A stretch of DNA of 64,000 bases from Podochytrium sp. JEL0797 (Eukaryota > Chytridiomycota > Chytridiomycetes > Chytridiales > Chytriomycetaceae): positions 1 to 64,000 of the forward strand of contig JADGJG010000030.1 of the NCBI GenBank assembly GCA_027596195.1. Reading direction: 5' to 3'. Shown here piece after piece: positions 54,719 to 64,000 of this stretch. Below the pieces are notes generated by a model. The model searched no databases, had not been told where the DNA came from, and saw only the letters and a program-made list of their open reading frames with translations. Position 1 is the first letter of the stretch. Each line of letters opens with the position of its first letter. A program made the translations under genes and the position numbers.

Positions 54719-55327
54719 TTAAAGAATCTCCACCCGTCTCCCTTCAAACTCCTTCTTACCCACATCCACTCTCAACACCCCATTCTCCATCTTGGCATTC
54801 AAATCCCCCACATCCGCCGTCCTTGGCAAACTAAACCTCGCCTCCACAAGACGTTCCCTTCTTCCCTCCGCGTCGTTCGCGGCAGCGGTGCCTTTCACAA
54901 TCACCACCTTTTCATGCTCGTTGACACTTAGTGTGACGTTAGATTTGTCGACGCCGGGGAGGTCGATTTCGAGGGATGTGCGGCCGTTGGGGAGATGGGT
55001 TGTTGAGATGTCGGGGCTAGAGGAGTGGGAGTGGAAGTGGTGGCGGGACCAGGAGTGGCAGGAGGTGTTGGTGGACCAGGCGGAGTGGAGCCATTGGCGC
55101 ATGCGGGGAGTGGCTTCTTCGACGGAGGTGAGTGCGTCGCTGCGTATAAAATAAGGAAAGGTGAGAATTTGAGGAGAGAAAAGGAAGAGAGGCGGCTGGG
55201 CTTACTTGGCGACAGTTTCAATGGATCTCTGAGAAGAGTATCCGTAGTAGGAGCGGCGCTTGTCGTGGACCCAGTCGATGGCGTAAGCGATGATTCCGAT
55301 TTTGACTGCAAAGCTGAAGAGGCCCAT
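54719..55327 (-). CDS. small heat-shock protein (HSP20/alpha-crystallin), N-terminal membrane segment, copy 1
   Basis: Exons complement(54719..55139, 55206..55327), 180 residues. N-terminus MGLFSFAVKIGIIAYAIDWV looks like a membrane anchor. The alpha-crystallin domain covers residues about 85-180: DISTTHLPNGRTSLEIDLPG, VDKSNVTLSV, EKVVIVKGTAAA, VEARFSLP, then NAKMENGVLRVDVGKKEFEG and a C-terminal RRVEIL. Family knowledge: ATP-independent holdase chaperones, usually heat-induced. The upstream region shares a CATAAAAAGA box about 60 bases from the ATG with copy 2. The anchor makes it unusual among fungal HSP20s, most of which are soluble. Confidence 0.85.
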
Positions 55328-55889
55328 TTTTGTTCGTTTGCTTTTATTCTTTTGTTTGGTGAGGATATGAGGAAGAGAGGGCGAGACTCGTTCTTTTTAT
55401 GAGAGGTTTTTCAAACAACTGACGTGGCCATCGTGGGGGCCCGCTTGTTCGTTTTCGATTTGTGAGCAACGTGGCACGGAAAACAGGGACGTTAATTTTC
55501 AAAACAAAAGGTACAGGTGCTGGCTTCCCCTGGATCTTGAATCTCGAAACAACTTGTCCCTCTTTCACCCTCGTTCTCACATTTTCTTCCGGTTTTCTTC
55601 GACATTGATGCATGCACGCGTCATTCTTTTCAAATTTGAAGCTTAAGACTCGCTGCGTGGTATTCCTATTGACGGAACCGGCCTTTTCTCTATCAGTTTT
55701 ACGATTGGTGATTGAGAAAATTTCATCTTTCGTGGGTGCAACTGGGGATGGGTTGTTGAAAGAGTCGCGTTTTCCCTGTTGTTAAATTCTATGATGATAT
55801 CAGCCATTCACGTCTAAGGGTATTCGTGATCAATTCCTGACACGAAGGCATCAAATCAAAATAAATTAAATTCCGAAACCAACGTGGCC
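55328..55889. other. divergent intergenic region, HSP20 copy 1 and ATPase
   Basis: 562 bases of promoter sequence. From 55,328 to about 55,785 it is the reverse complement of 62,612-63,096. Several GAA/TTC triplets are present but no clean heat-shock element. Confidence 0.5.
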
Positions 55890-58370
55890 ATGACCACGAT
55901 CACTCCTCCTCCTCTGACACCTTCTCAGCAGCGGATCGTTGTTGTTGCTTCACTCTGCGTTGCTTGCTGTGTTGTTGTTTCCCTTGGCTTCGCAGCCCAG
56001 CGCCGAAACCCGAAAAAAGCAAAACCTTCGCCCCGTCGCCGCCTCGACTTTTCCTTTGACGCCAACGCATTCGAACAAACACCAAAACAAACATCAACCG
56101 AGAATGTCCGAGAAAAGCAGCCATCCATTGAACGATCCTCAACCGACTACCCCTCCCAACCGACTCCAAAAAAGACCCAACAACCAAAACTCGACCCGAA
56201 ACTCATCCGCGCAATTGTCGAACGTCTCCTCGACACTACTCCCGAAGACCCGCCCGTCACGGCTTTCAAATCCGAGATTGCGTCCTTTAGCGGAAAACCT
56301 GCTGTCAAGTGAGCACCTAGTTCCCTTTCATATCGCATTTGTTGATCCGACCTGACCCGATCAAAAAGCTCCGGTGCATCCATTGCAGTGCGCGATGAAA
56401 CCGCCCTCCCGCCCTTCCATGCCCAAATCAATCACATTGTGAAGGAGCTCAAGATGGCCAAATCGCAAGCTCAACCTGGTCGTCCCATCTTGTTTGAGGG
56501 GCCTCCCGGATTAGGAAAGGGTACCGCGTTACGGCAGTATGTTTCAGAGGGTATGTTGTCTTTGTGTCTTCTGACTGCTGTTTTCTAAGATAATCGCGTT
56601 TTTTTTGACAAACAGAGGGCGCATCCCGCCCCGCAGTTTACCTCCAACTCTCCACCCTCCTCCGCAAACCCCACGGCTCCAGCTCCCTCGACGAAGACGA
56701 CAACGACCCCGACTCCCCACTCACAACACCTTCCTCCGCGTACACGGAAACCGAAACTGAAATGGAAGGTCAACAAACGGTTCCGTTGACTGTGAATCGA
56801 AACGCGTGGATTCAAGCTGTTAAGTATGCGCTTGGATGGAGGGATGAGGAAGCGGGTAGTGATGGTGTGCGGGATGAGGATCCGGAGGTGGAGTTGATGC
56901 AACTTGAGGATGGATCCGTGAATTACCGCGCCACGCTCCTCCAACGTCAACTCCGTCTCGCGCACCTTAACGCAGCCAAATCCGAATTCGATAAACGTCC
57001 CTTCCTCCACCTCGCGCACTCCCTGCGTCTGATTGCGCAACGATCGAAAGCCGGGCCCGTGGTCTTGATTATCGACGACATTCAACTCTTGTTTCGCAAC
57101 CGTGTGGCGCTCGTGGACAAGTATGATGGGATTGCGGAGGTGTTTGAGTGGTTGTTGCGGTGTGAGGTTGAAGGGATTTTGGAGGTGACGTTTTGTAGTT
57201 CGGAAAAGTCAGCGGTGGCTGGGATCAAGATGTGTATGTATTTGTGACCTTTTCCCGCTCCGTATTGGACCATCTTCCCACTTTGTATCCCCATCTCAAC
57301 GGTTACCCCTCCCATCCCTCCCAAAAACAACAGTACGAGGATACGACTACGCCATCAAACTCTACTCCATCGAATCCGTCCCCGACGAAACCGTCATCCA
57401 ATACCTCCTCACTCAAGTCAACCCCTGCATCCAAGACCCACACCGCCACTTCACCCCAGAAACCGCGGCACTCTTTGTCGCCACGTTTGACGGGAGTCTC
57501 CTCGAACTCGATTTATACCTCCGCGATACATTGACTGTGCAGCCTTTTATTGTGAAGCGGCAGCATTCGTTTCATCGGCGGTTGTTGCGGCATTTGCCTA
57601 CACCACCTCCATCCACTTCTTCTCAACCATCGTCTTCGCGATCCTCACTTTCTTCGAACCCGTACCTCTCCTCGCATACGCCACACCTCCCACCCGCTCT
57701 CACACCCATACAAGAATTGAGTCAATTGTTTCTCGAAGTCATGATGAAGGGTGGCGTGCTTCGCGTCGCGGCGTTGGATGTAGACAAGATGCGCGTCGTT
57801 GAAACGCTTGTGGAGCGGAATATTCTGCGGTGGAGGGATGTGAGGGCAAGAAGGCGGGAGGTGGGGCGGGTTGGGAGGAATGCGGGGAAAGGGGTTGTGA
57901 ATGGAGGTGGAGGGGCTGGGAGGGTGTTGGGGGATGTGTCGAGGGGGGTTGGGAAGAGTGGTGCTGGTGGTGGTGCGAGTCAGGGGTGGTTTTCGGGGTT
58001 GAGTGGGGCTGGTTCGGGGGGATGGGGAGAGGTGGATGGTGGGGAAGGGAAGGGGGACGGGGAGGAAGGGTTGGAGGATTGGAGCGCGTTGAGTCATAGC
58101 GGGGATACTTCTGCTGTCGCGGCGGGTGTAACCGACGATTCTATGGCGGAAGATGTAGTGGCAGTACCCGCGTCTGAAATACCGTTCGAAAATGAATGGG
58201 AGAACGCGACGAGTGGCGATTCAGGAGTCGATGAAGCGATGGTGAGGCAAATGGACGCTGCGGAGCAACTGGCGCTGTTTGCGATGGAGGATGCCGAGTT
58301 GGTGTGGAGCAACCGGCTCGTGCAGAGTGTGTGTGAAGGGTTTGTGAGTGGGGGACAGATGCAGTGGTAG
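55890..58370 (+). CDS. membrane-anchored P-loop ATPase (AAA/archaeal ATPase-like)
   Basis: Exons 55890..56308, 56369..56550, 56616..57233, 57334..58370 sum to 751 residues. One N-terminal membrane segment (RIVVVASLCVACCVVVSLGF, residues about 16-35) followed by a basic stretch, which suggests an inner-mitochondrial or ER anchor (inference). Walker A at GPPGLGKGT near residue 180, Walker B at VVLIIDDIQ near residue 388, and a likely sensor strand VTFCSSEKS. After this comes a helical lid-like region (YDYAIKLYSIESVP, TVIQYLLTQVNP) and a Gly-rich low-complexity tract near residue 620-660. The acidic C-terminus is disordered. Compared with STAND/archaeal-type ATPases the core is about the usual size. 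Partner unknown. Confidence 0.65.
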
Positions 58371-58515
58371 TTTTTAGATTTCTTATTTTTTGTGATGAAG
58401 GAATACCAGTAATTGATACGATTGAGAAGGAGTTTGAAGTGGTATTGCGGCAAGGTAGGCAACCCTTGTGAACTTGGAGATTGATTTTTTTCTTTTTCCG
58501 AATTTCTCGGCAACG

Positions 58516-59782
58516 ATGGCTCAAGCACCGCTAACGACCCCGAGCGGCCCCGCCACGGGCCACACGGGCTCTGTGGCTCGTCTATACGCCAATGCGAATG
58601 CATCCCGTCCACGGGAGTACTGGTACGCAGTCCCTGAGACCTGAGACCTGCACCACCACTCTCGAACTCCCACACCCCGGAAGACACCCCCCAACCAACA
58701 CCTCCCACCAACGGATGCTAACGCTTCCCTCCACAGGGACTACGACAACCTCACCATCACCTGGGGCAACCAAGACAACTACGAAATCCTCCGCAAAATC
58801 GGCCGAGGCAAATACTCTGAAGTTTTCGACGGCATCAGTCTCCCAACCTCCTCGAAATGCGTCATCAAAGTCCTCAAACCCGTCAAAAAGAAGAAAATCA
58901 AGCGCGAGATCAAAATCCTGCAGAACCTTTCGGGCGGGACCAACATTATCCAGCTGCTTGACATTGTGCGGGACCCCATGTCCAAAACCCCTGCGCTCGT
59001 GTTTGAGTGCGTGAATAACCAGGATTTTAAGACGCTGTACCCGACGTTGACGGACTTGGACGTGCGCTTTTACATGTACGAGTTGCTGAAAGCCCTCGAT
59101 TTCTGTCACTCGCGTGGAATCATCCATCGTGACGTGAAGCCGCATAATGTGATGATTGATCATGAGAAGAGGCAGTTGAGGTTGATTGATTGGGGGTTGG
59201 CTGAGTTTTATCACCCGGGGACCGAGTATAATGTGAGAGTTGCGTCGCGGTACTTTAAGGGCCCGGAGTTGTTGGTGGATTTTCAGGAGTATGATTATTC
59301 GTTGGATATGTGGAGTTTGGGGTGTATGTTTGCGTCGATGGTGAGTTATTCCCTCTCCGTTTTTTGTGATTTCGAGGAATGCCGTTTCGTCACTCTCTCT
59401 CTCTCCTTCCTCTCCATTCCCAACCCTCTTTTTTCTAAACCCACCATCTCCATAAAAAAAGATCTTCCGCAAAGAACCCTTCTTCCATGGCCACGACAAC
59501 TACGACCAACTCGTCAAAATCGCCAAAGTCCTCGGCACAGACGACCTCTTCACCTACCTCGACAAGTACGGGATCGAGCTCGACCCGCATTTTGACGAAG
59601 TTCTTGGACGGTACCCGCGCAAACCGTGGGCGCGGTTCGTGAATTCCGAGAATGAGCGGTACATTTCGCCCGAGGCGGTGGATTTCTTGGATCGGTTGTT
59701 GAAGTATGATCATCAGATGAGGGTTACGCCTGTGGAGGCGATGGGGCAGCCGTATTTTGATGTTGTGGCGGGGAGGGCTTAA
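58516..59782 (+). CDS. CKA1: casein kinase 2, catalytic alpha subunit
   Basis: Exons 58516..58622, 58737..59340, 59462..59782 give 343 residues, normal for CK2 alpha. Seen: [20 protein letters not shown], glycine loop [31 protein letters not shown] with the basic cluster that binds acidic substrates, [20 protein letters not shown] (DWG rather than DFG is normal for CK2), RYFKGPELL, and the [16 protein letters not shown] region. Constitutively active Ser/Thr kinase with acidic target sites, acting in nucleus and cytoplasm. The symbol follows yeast usage. Sits between the ATPase and HSP70 in the same orientation. Confidence 0.93.
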
Positions 59783-60145
59783 GTGTTTGGGAGGGGGGGT
59801 GGGGGTGATTTGTGTTTGCTTGGATATCTTGGGTTTTTGTTTCTTGATAAAGTGGGAAACAAATAGCATTTTTTGAACGGGAATTGGTTGTGAATTGGGT
59901 TCGGACACCTGTCAACTCATCTCATCAGGTAAGCAAGCTGGCACAAGCCTCCTGTCCACTCTCCTTTGCCAAGAGGTAGTTGGAAGCAAGTAGAATATTA
60001 TGGAACATGTGCGTCGTATATTCGTGGTGGAACAGCACGCCTGGGACCATCTCGAAGGTGTCCGAAGGCGGAGGAACATTGCGACAAAAACGACAAAATC
60101 GGCGCGATTTTTTCGACCTCTTTTTTTTTTCTTCACAAACCAAAA
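59783..60145 (+). promoter_or_regulatory. HSP70 upstream region and 5' UTR
   Basis: 363 bases between CK2 and the first HSP70 coding base. A T-run of about 14 (60,115-60,130) precedes the 5' UTR exon end at CACAAACCAAAAA. I see isolated GAA/TTC triplets but no clean three-unit heat-shock element. Confidence 0.4.
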
Positions 60146-61035
60146 AGTGAGTTTCGTCCCGTCATCGTCATCCTGCGCTGTCCAGTGCTATGCTGCAACG
60201 GTGCCATTACCCTCCTGCGAATCACACCCTGCACGGCGGATCCTTGGCGAATCCTCGGATACTCCCCCTGCCCTTGTTGACACCCACCGAGTACTAACTC
60301 ACTTGTATCAGTGTCTGGAAAAGCCGTCGGTATTGATTTGGGAACCACCTACTCGTGTGTCGGAGTCTGGCAGAACGACCGTGGTATGTATCGCATCGCA
60401 TCCAAGCTTTGCCATTTTTTGTTTTTTTGCCTCGACTCGATTTGTTGACTCATTCATCGTGTGGAATAGTCGAGATCATCGCCAACGACCAGGGAAACCG
60501 CACCACCCCTTCCTACGTTGCCTTCACCGACTCTGAGCGTCTCATTGGTGATGCCGCCAAGAACCAGGTTGCCATGTGAGTAGTTGCTCTCATTCTATAC
60601 GCTTTTATTGAGGGTACTAACTATTCGCATAGGAACCCCATCAACACCGTCTTCGACGCCAAGCGTTTGATTGGACGCAAGTTCGCTGACCAGGAGGTCC
60701 AGTCCGACATGAAGCACTGGCCTTTCAAGGTCATTGACCAGGGAACCAAGCCCATGATCCAGGTCGAGTTCAAGGGAGAGACCAAGGTCTTCTCCCCCGA
60801 AGAGATCTCCTCCATGGTCCTCCTCAAGATGAAGGAGACTGCTGAGGCCTACCTCGGAACCACCGTCAGCAACGCTGTCGTGACCGTCCCCGCCTACTTC
60901 AACGACTCCCAGCGTCAGGCCACCAAGGATGCCGGAGTTATCTCGGGAATGAACGTGCTCCGTATCATCAACGAGCCCACCGCTGCCGCCATTGCCTACG
61001 GACTCGACAAGAAGACTGTTGGTGAGAAGAACGTT

Positions 61036-61070
<35 letters not shown>

Positions 61071-61119
61071 GTCCCTCCTCACCATTGAGGACGGTATCTT
61101 CGAGGTCAAGGCCACTGCC

Positions 61120-61151
<32 letters not shown>

Positions 61152-62379
61152 CAACCGTTTGGTGTCCCACTTCGTCCAGGAGTTCAAGCGCAAGCACAAG
61201 AAGGACTTGTCGTCCAACCCCCGTGCTCTCCGTCGTCTCCGCACCGCCTGTGAGCGTGCTAAGCGCACTCTCTCGTCTGCTGCCCAGACCACCATTGAGA
61301 TCGACTCCCTCTTTGACGGTGTTGACTTCTACACCTCCATCACCCGTGCCCGTTTCGAGGAGCTCTGCCAGGACCTCTTCCGTGCCACTGTCGACCCCGT
61401 CGAGAAGGTCATCCGTGACTCCAAGATGGACAAGTCTGCCGTTGACGAGATTGTCCTCGTTGGTGGATCCACCCGTATCCCCAAGGTCCAGAAGCTCGTG
61501 TCTGACTTCTTCAACGGAAAGGAGCCCAACAAGTCCATCAACCCCGATGAGGCTGTTGCCTACGGAGCCGCTGTCCAGGCCGCCATCTTGACCGGAGACA
61601 CCTCCGAGAAGACCCAGGACTTGCTCCTCCTCGACGTTGCTCCCCTCTCCCTCGGAATCGAGACTGCCGGAGGAGTCATGACCGCCCTCATCAAGCGTAA
61701 CACCACCGTCCCCACCAAGAAGTCTGAGACCTTCTCCACCTACGCTGACAACCAGCCCGGTGTGTTGATCCAGGTCTTTGAGGGTGAGCGTACCCGCACC
61801 AAGGACAACAACCTCCTCGGAAAGTTCGAGCTCTCTGGAATCCCCCCCGCCCCGCGTGGAGTCCCCCAGATTGACGTGACCTTTGACGTTGACGCCAACG
61901 GTATCCTGAACGTGTCTGCTGTCGACAAGTCCACCGGTCGCCAGAACAAAATCACCATCACCAACGACAAGGGCCGTCTCTCCAAGGAGGAGATTGAGCG
62001 CATGGTTGCTGACGCTGAGAAGTTCAAGGCTGACGACGAGGCTGCCGCCGAGCGTATCCAGGCCAAGAACGCTCTCGAGTCGTACGCCTACAACCTCCGC
62101 AACACTCTGCAAGACGAGAAGATTGCGTCCAAGCTCAACAAGGACGACAAGAAGAAGCTCACTGCTGCCATTGACGAGGCGATTGCCTGGTTGGATGGAA
62201 ACCAGGAGGGAGCCAAGGACGAGTACGAGCACAAGCAGAAGGAGCTCGAGTCTGTCGCTAACCCCATCATGACCAAGATTTACGGTGGAAGCGGTGGTGC
62301 TGCCCCTGGAGGATTCCCCAAGGGTGGATCTGCCCCTGCCAACCCCCCCGCCGGACCCACTGTGGAGGAGGTTGACTAA
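60146..62379 (+). CDS. cytosolic HSP70 (SSA/HSC70 type), start codon split by an intron
   Basis: Exons 60146..60146, 60312..60383, 60470..60575, 60633..62379 sum to 641 residues. Seen: [63 protein letters not shown], the linker/substrate domain [18 protein letters not shown], and C-terminal PTVEEVD, which binds TPR co-chaperones and marks a cytosolic form. Odd: the reading frame reaches CAG/TG TCT GGA with no in-frame ATG and an upstream TGA. A canonical GTGAGT donor at 60,147 preceded by A would create A/TG, so the initiator codon is interrupted by a 165-nt phase-1 intron. The first intron inside coding (60,384-60,469) and the third are conventional. Codon use is strongly biased to C-ending codons, fitting high expression. 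Confidence 0.93.
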
Positions 62380-63096
62380 ATACTTGTTTTTTTCTCTTCT
62401 GATTTCTTGCGTTTGTTGATGCGTAATGTTGATGAATTTAAAAGCATTTTCTGTATTTCTATTTGTGCGCTTGTTGGTGCTGTGATTGTATACTTGTGGC
62501 AGCTTTCAGCTGTGTTGCGCAATTATTGGGGAGAGATTGAGGAAGAGTTGTTCGCCGATCGCGTAACGATATTGGTACATGTTCTGGAAAGTGTCCCAGG
62601 GAAAACAACCCCCAGGAAAACGCGACACATTCAACAACCAATTCCCCAGTCGCACGGTCGCACCTAAACGAAAGATGAAATTTTCTCAATCACCAATCGC
62701 GAAACCTGAAAGAGTCAGTCGAAGCCGGTTCTGTCAATTGGAATACTGCTCAGAGATGCCATTTTCAGATTCAAATTTCGAAAAGAACGACGCGTGCATG
62801 CATCAATGTCGAAGAAAACGGGAAGAAATTGTGAAAATTCATGCCGATAGAATGACAAGTTGCGTCAAGGTTCAGGTTCCAGAAAATCCAGCAACTATAC
62901 CTCTTCGTTAAGAAGATCGGTATTTTTCCATCACTTTTTCTCTAATGACTCTGGAAGAAAATCTTGCCACGTTGCTCAGAAATCGAAAATGAACAAACGG
63001 GCCCCACGATGGCCACGTCAGTCTTTTGAAATCTTCCCATAAAAAGAGCGCCTCTCCCCAACTTACTCATATCTTTATAATCAAAAGTAAACGAAA
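62380..63096. other. intergenic, HSP70 3' side and HSP20 copy 2 promoter
   Basis: 717 bases. From about 62,612 it mirrors 55,328-55,785. TTCCAGAA at 62,877-62,884 is a half-perfect heat-shock element, not conserved in the left arm. A CATAAAAAGAG box lies near 63,040. Confidence 0.5.
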
Positions 63097-63664
63097 ATGG
63101 GCCTCTTCAGCTTTGCAGTCAAAATCGGAATCATTGCCTACGCCATCGACTGGGTTCACGACCAGCGCCGCTCATACTACGGATATTCTTCCCAGAGATC
63201 CATCGAAAACGTTGCCAAGTAAGTCCAGCCGTCTCTCTTCCTTTTCTCTCCTCAAATTATCAACCTTGGCCTGCTCACCCAGCGACGCACTCCCCTCCGT
63301 CGAAGAAGTCACCCCTCGCATGCGCCAATGGCTCCATTCCGCTTGGTCCACCAACACCTCCTGCCACTCCTGGTCCCGCCACCACTACCGCTCCTCCACC
63401 CCCGACATCTCAACAACCCACCTCCCCAACGGCCGCACATCTCTCGAAATCGACCTCCCCGGCGTCGACAAGTCCAACGTCACACTCAGTGTCAACGAGC
63501 AGGAAAAGGTGGTGATTGTGAAAGGCACCGCTGCCGCGAACGACGCGGAGGGAAGACGGGAACGCCTTGTGGAGGCGAGGTTTAGTTTGCCAAAGACGGC
63601 GGATGTGGGAGACGTGAATGCCAAGATGGAGAATGGGGTGTTGAGGGTGGATGTGGGCAAGTAG
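63097..63664 (+). CDS. HSP20 copy 2, C-terminally truncated by a stop codon
   Basis: Exons 63097..63218, 63283..63664, 167 residues. Nearly the same protein as copy 1 (MGLFSFAVKIGIIAYAIDWV, then SLEIDLPGVDKSNVTLSVNE and NAKMENGVLRVDVGK), but the codon after VDVGK is TAG where copy 1 has AAG. The downstream frame still reads EFEGRRVEIL to 63,698. The lost end includes the IXI-type motif (VEIL) that many HSP20s use to assemble oligomers, so the copy may be defective or monomeric (inference). Also lacks part of the His/Ser run before DISTTH. Confidence 0.8.
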
Positions 63665-63964
63665 GAGTTTGAAGGGAGACGGGTGGAGATTCTTTAAACT
63701 TTGCAAATATTATTCCAAAATTCAAAATAAATCAAGCCTCAGACAATGAACGTGATTTGCGCATCCTATATGGGAAAACTATCGTTCCTGAAAATGCGTT
63801 CTTTTTTTGTCGGTCCATGGGTACTCAAATTTTGAGTGTGCACTTGAAATTCGTGGAATATCGATCGGGGCCTTTAATTAGTTGAGTCGCGATTTTCGTG
63901 GATCACTCATTCTAATTCCCCTCCTCCCACAAACTCAACCAAAACCACCAAGACAAATTCTAAC

Positions 63965-64000
63965 ATGCCGAGCACTGCCCGAAACCAAACCTCCACCACT
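63965..64000 (+). CDS. tiny Ser/Thr-rich ORF, second copy, cut by window end
   Basis: Begins MPSTARNQTSTT and runs off the window; counterpart of 54,245-54,388. Confidence 0.35.
   Translation, partial: MPSTARNQTSTT

Larger units (their letters stand above)
54245..55785. repeat. left arm of a large inverted duplication
   Basis: Reverse-complement match to about 62,612-64,000 and perhaps beyond the window. Holds HSP20 copy 1, its upstream region and the tiny ORF. The inner edge lies near 55,785, where GGGAAAACGCGAC is shared with 62,610-62,625. Similarity is high in the HSP20 exons and weaker in spacers. Confidence 0.8.
62612..64000. repeat. right arm of the large inverted duplication
   Basis: Reverse complement of 54,245-55,785; continues to the end of the window, so its outer edge is not seen. 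Confidence 0.8.

Noticed and set aside
60595..62232. 545-codon open frame antisense to HSP70
   Set aside because: Mirror of the strongly codon-biased HSP70 exon; Leu/Val/Gly/Ser-rich with no domain. A well-known artefact of HSP70 genes.

Overview
This window looks like nuclear DNA of a fungus, most likely a chytrid (inference). Nearly every gene is split by short GT-AG introns of about 40-115 bases. A cytosolic HSP70 ending in EEVD, a casein kinase 2 catalytic subunit and a SWC4/DMAP1 chromatin subunit mark it as eukaryotic. Fungal-style C2H2 and bHLH regulators sit beside Frizzled-type receptors and plant-type GxIP leucine-rich repeats, a mix reported from early-diverging zoosporic fungi. 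No species was identified. All exon joins were read by eye; most full gene models were checked by total length divisible by three, and several 5' ends remain open.

Layout. 1-2,700: poly-C edge, a GT8 glycosyltransferase and a transglutaminase-fold protein. 2,775-21,363: seven paralogous Frizzled-like seven-membrane-segment receptors, six on the minus strand and one (16,712-18,767) on the plus strand, sharing one six-exon architecture. An F-box/LRR gene (15,429) sits inside the array. 21,550-25,515: a duplicated block built from an LRR gene, a bHLH gene and a secreted CAP protein, with intact genes and broken relics side by side. 25,753-31,000: a protein kinase carrying two WW domains, a small WW/PPGY protein and an unrecognised cysteine-motif protein. 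31,120-37,381: three tandem C2H2 zinc-finger genes with the same introns inside the fingers. 37,633-39,229: SWC4/DMAP1.

39,674-47,450 is a complete 7,777-bp DNA transposon of the KDZ (Kyakuja-Dileera-Zisupton) class. It has 120-bp terminal inverted repeats (one mismatch), an 8-bp target duplication CAAAGTGG, a seven-exon transposase and a convergent 1,004-residue protein of unknown function. It split a hotdog thioesterase gene in two; an intact paralogue lies at 50,017-50,716. A GT32 glycosyltransferase (48,536-49,767) and a long disordered protein (50,925-54,096) follow.

54,245-64,000 is a large palindrome-like arrangement. Two inverted arms of at least 1.4 kb each carry a membrane-anchored HSP20 gene and a tiny Ser/Thr-rich ORF. 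They flank a P-loop ATPase, CK2 alpha and HSP70. The right-hand HSP20 copy has lost its last residues to a TAG stop.

Strongest candidates for something undescribed: the Frizzled-like receptor array lacking the Dishevelled-binding motif, and the KDZ element with its unknown partner protein.
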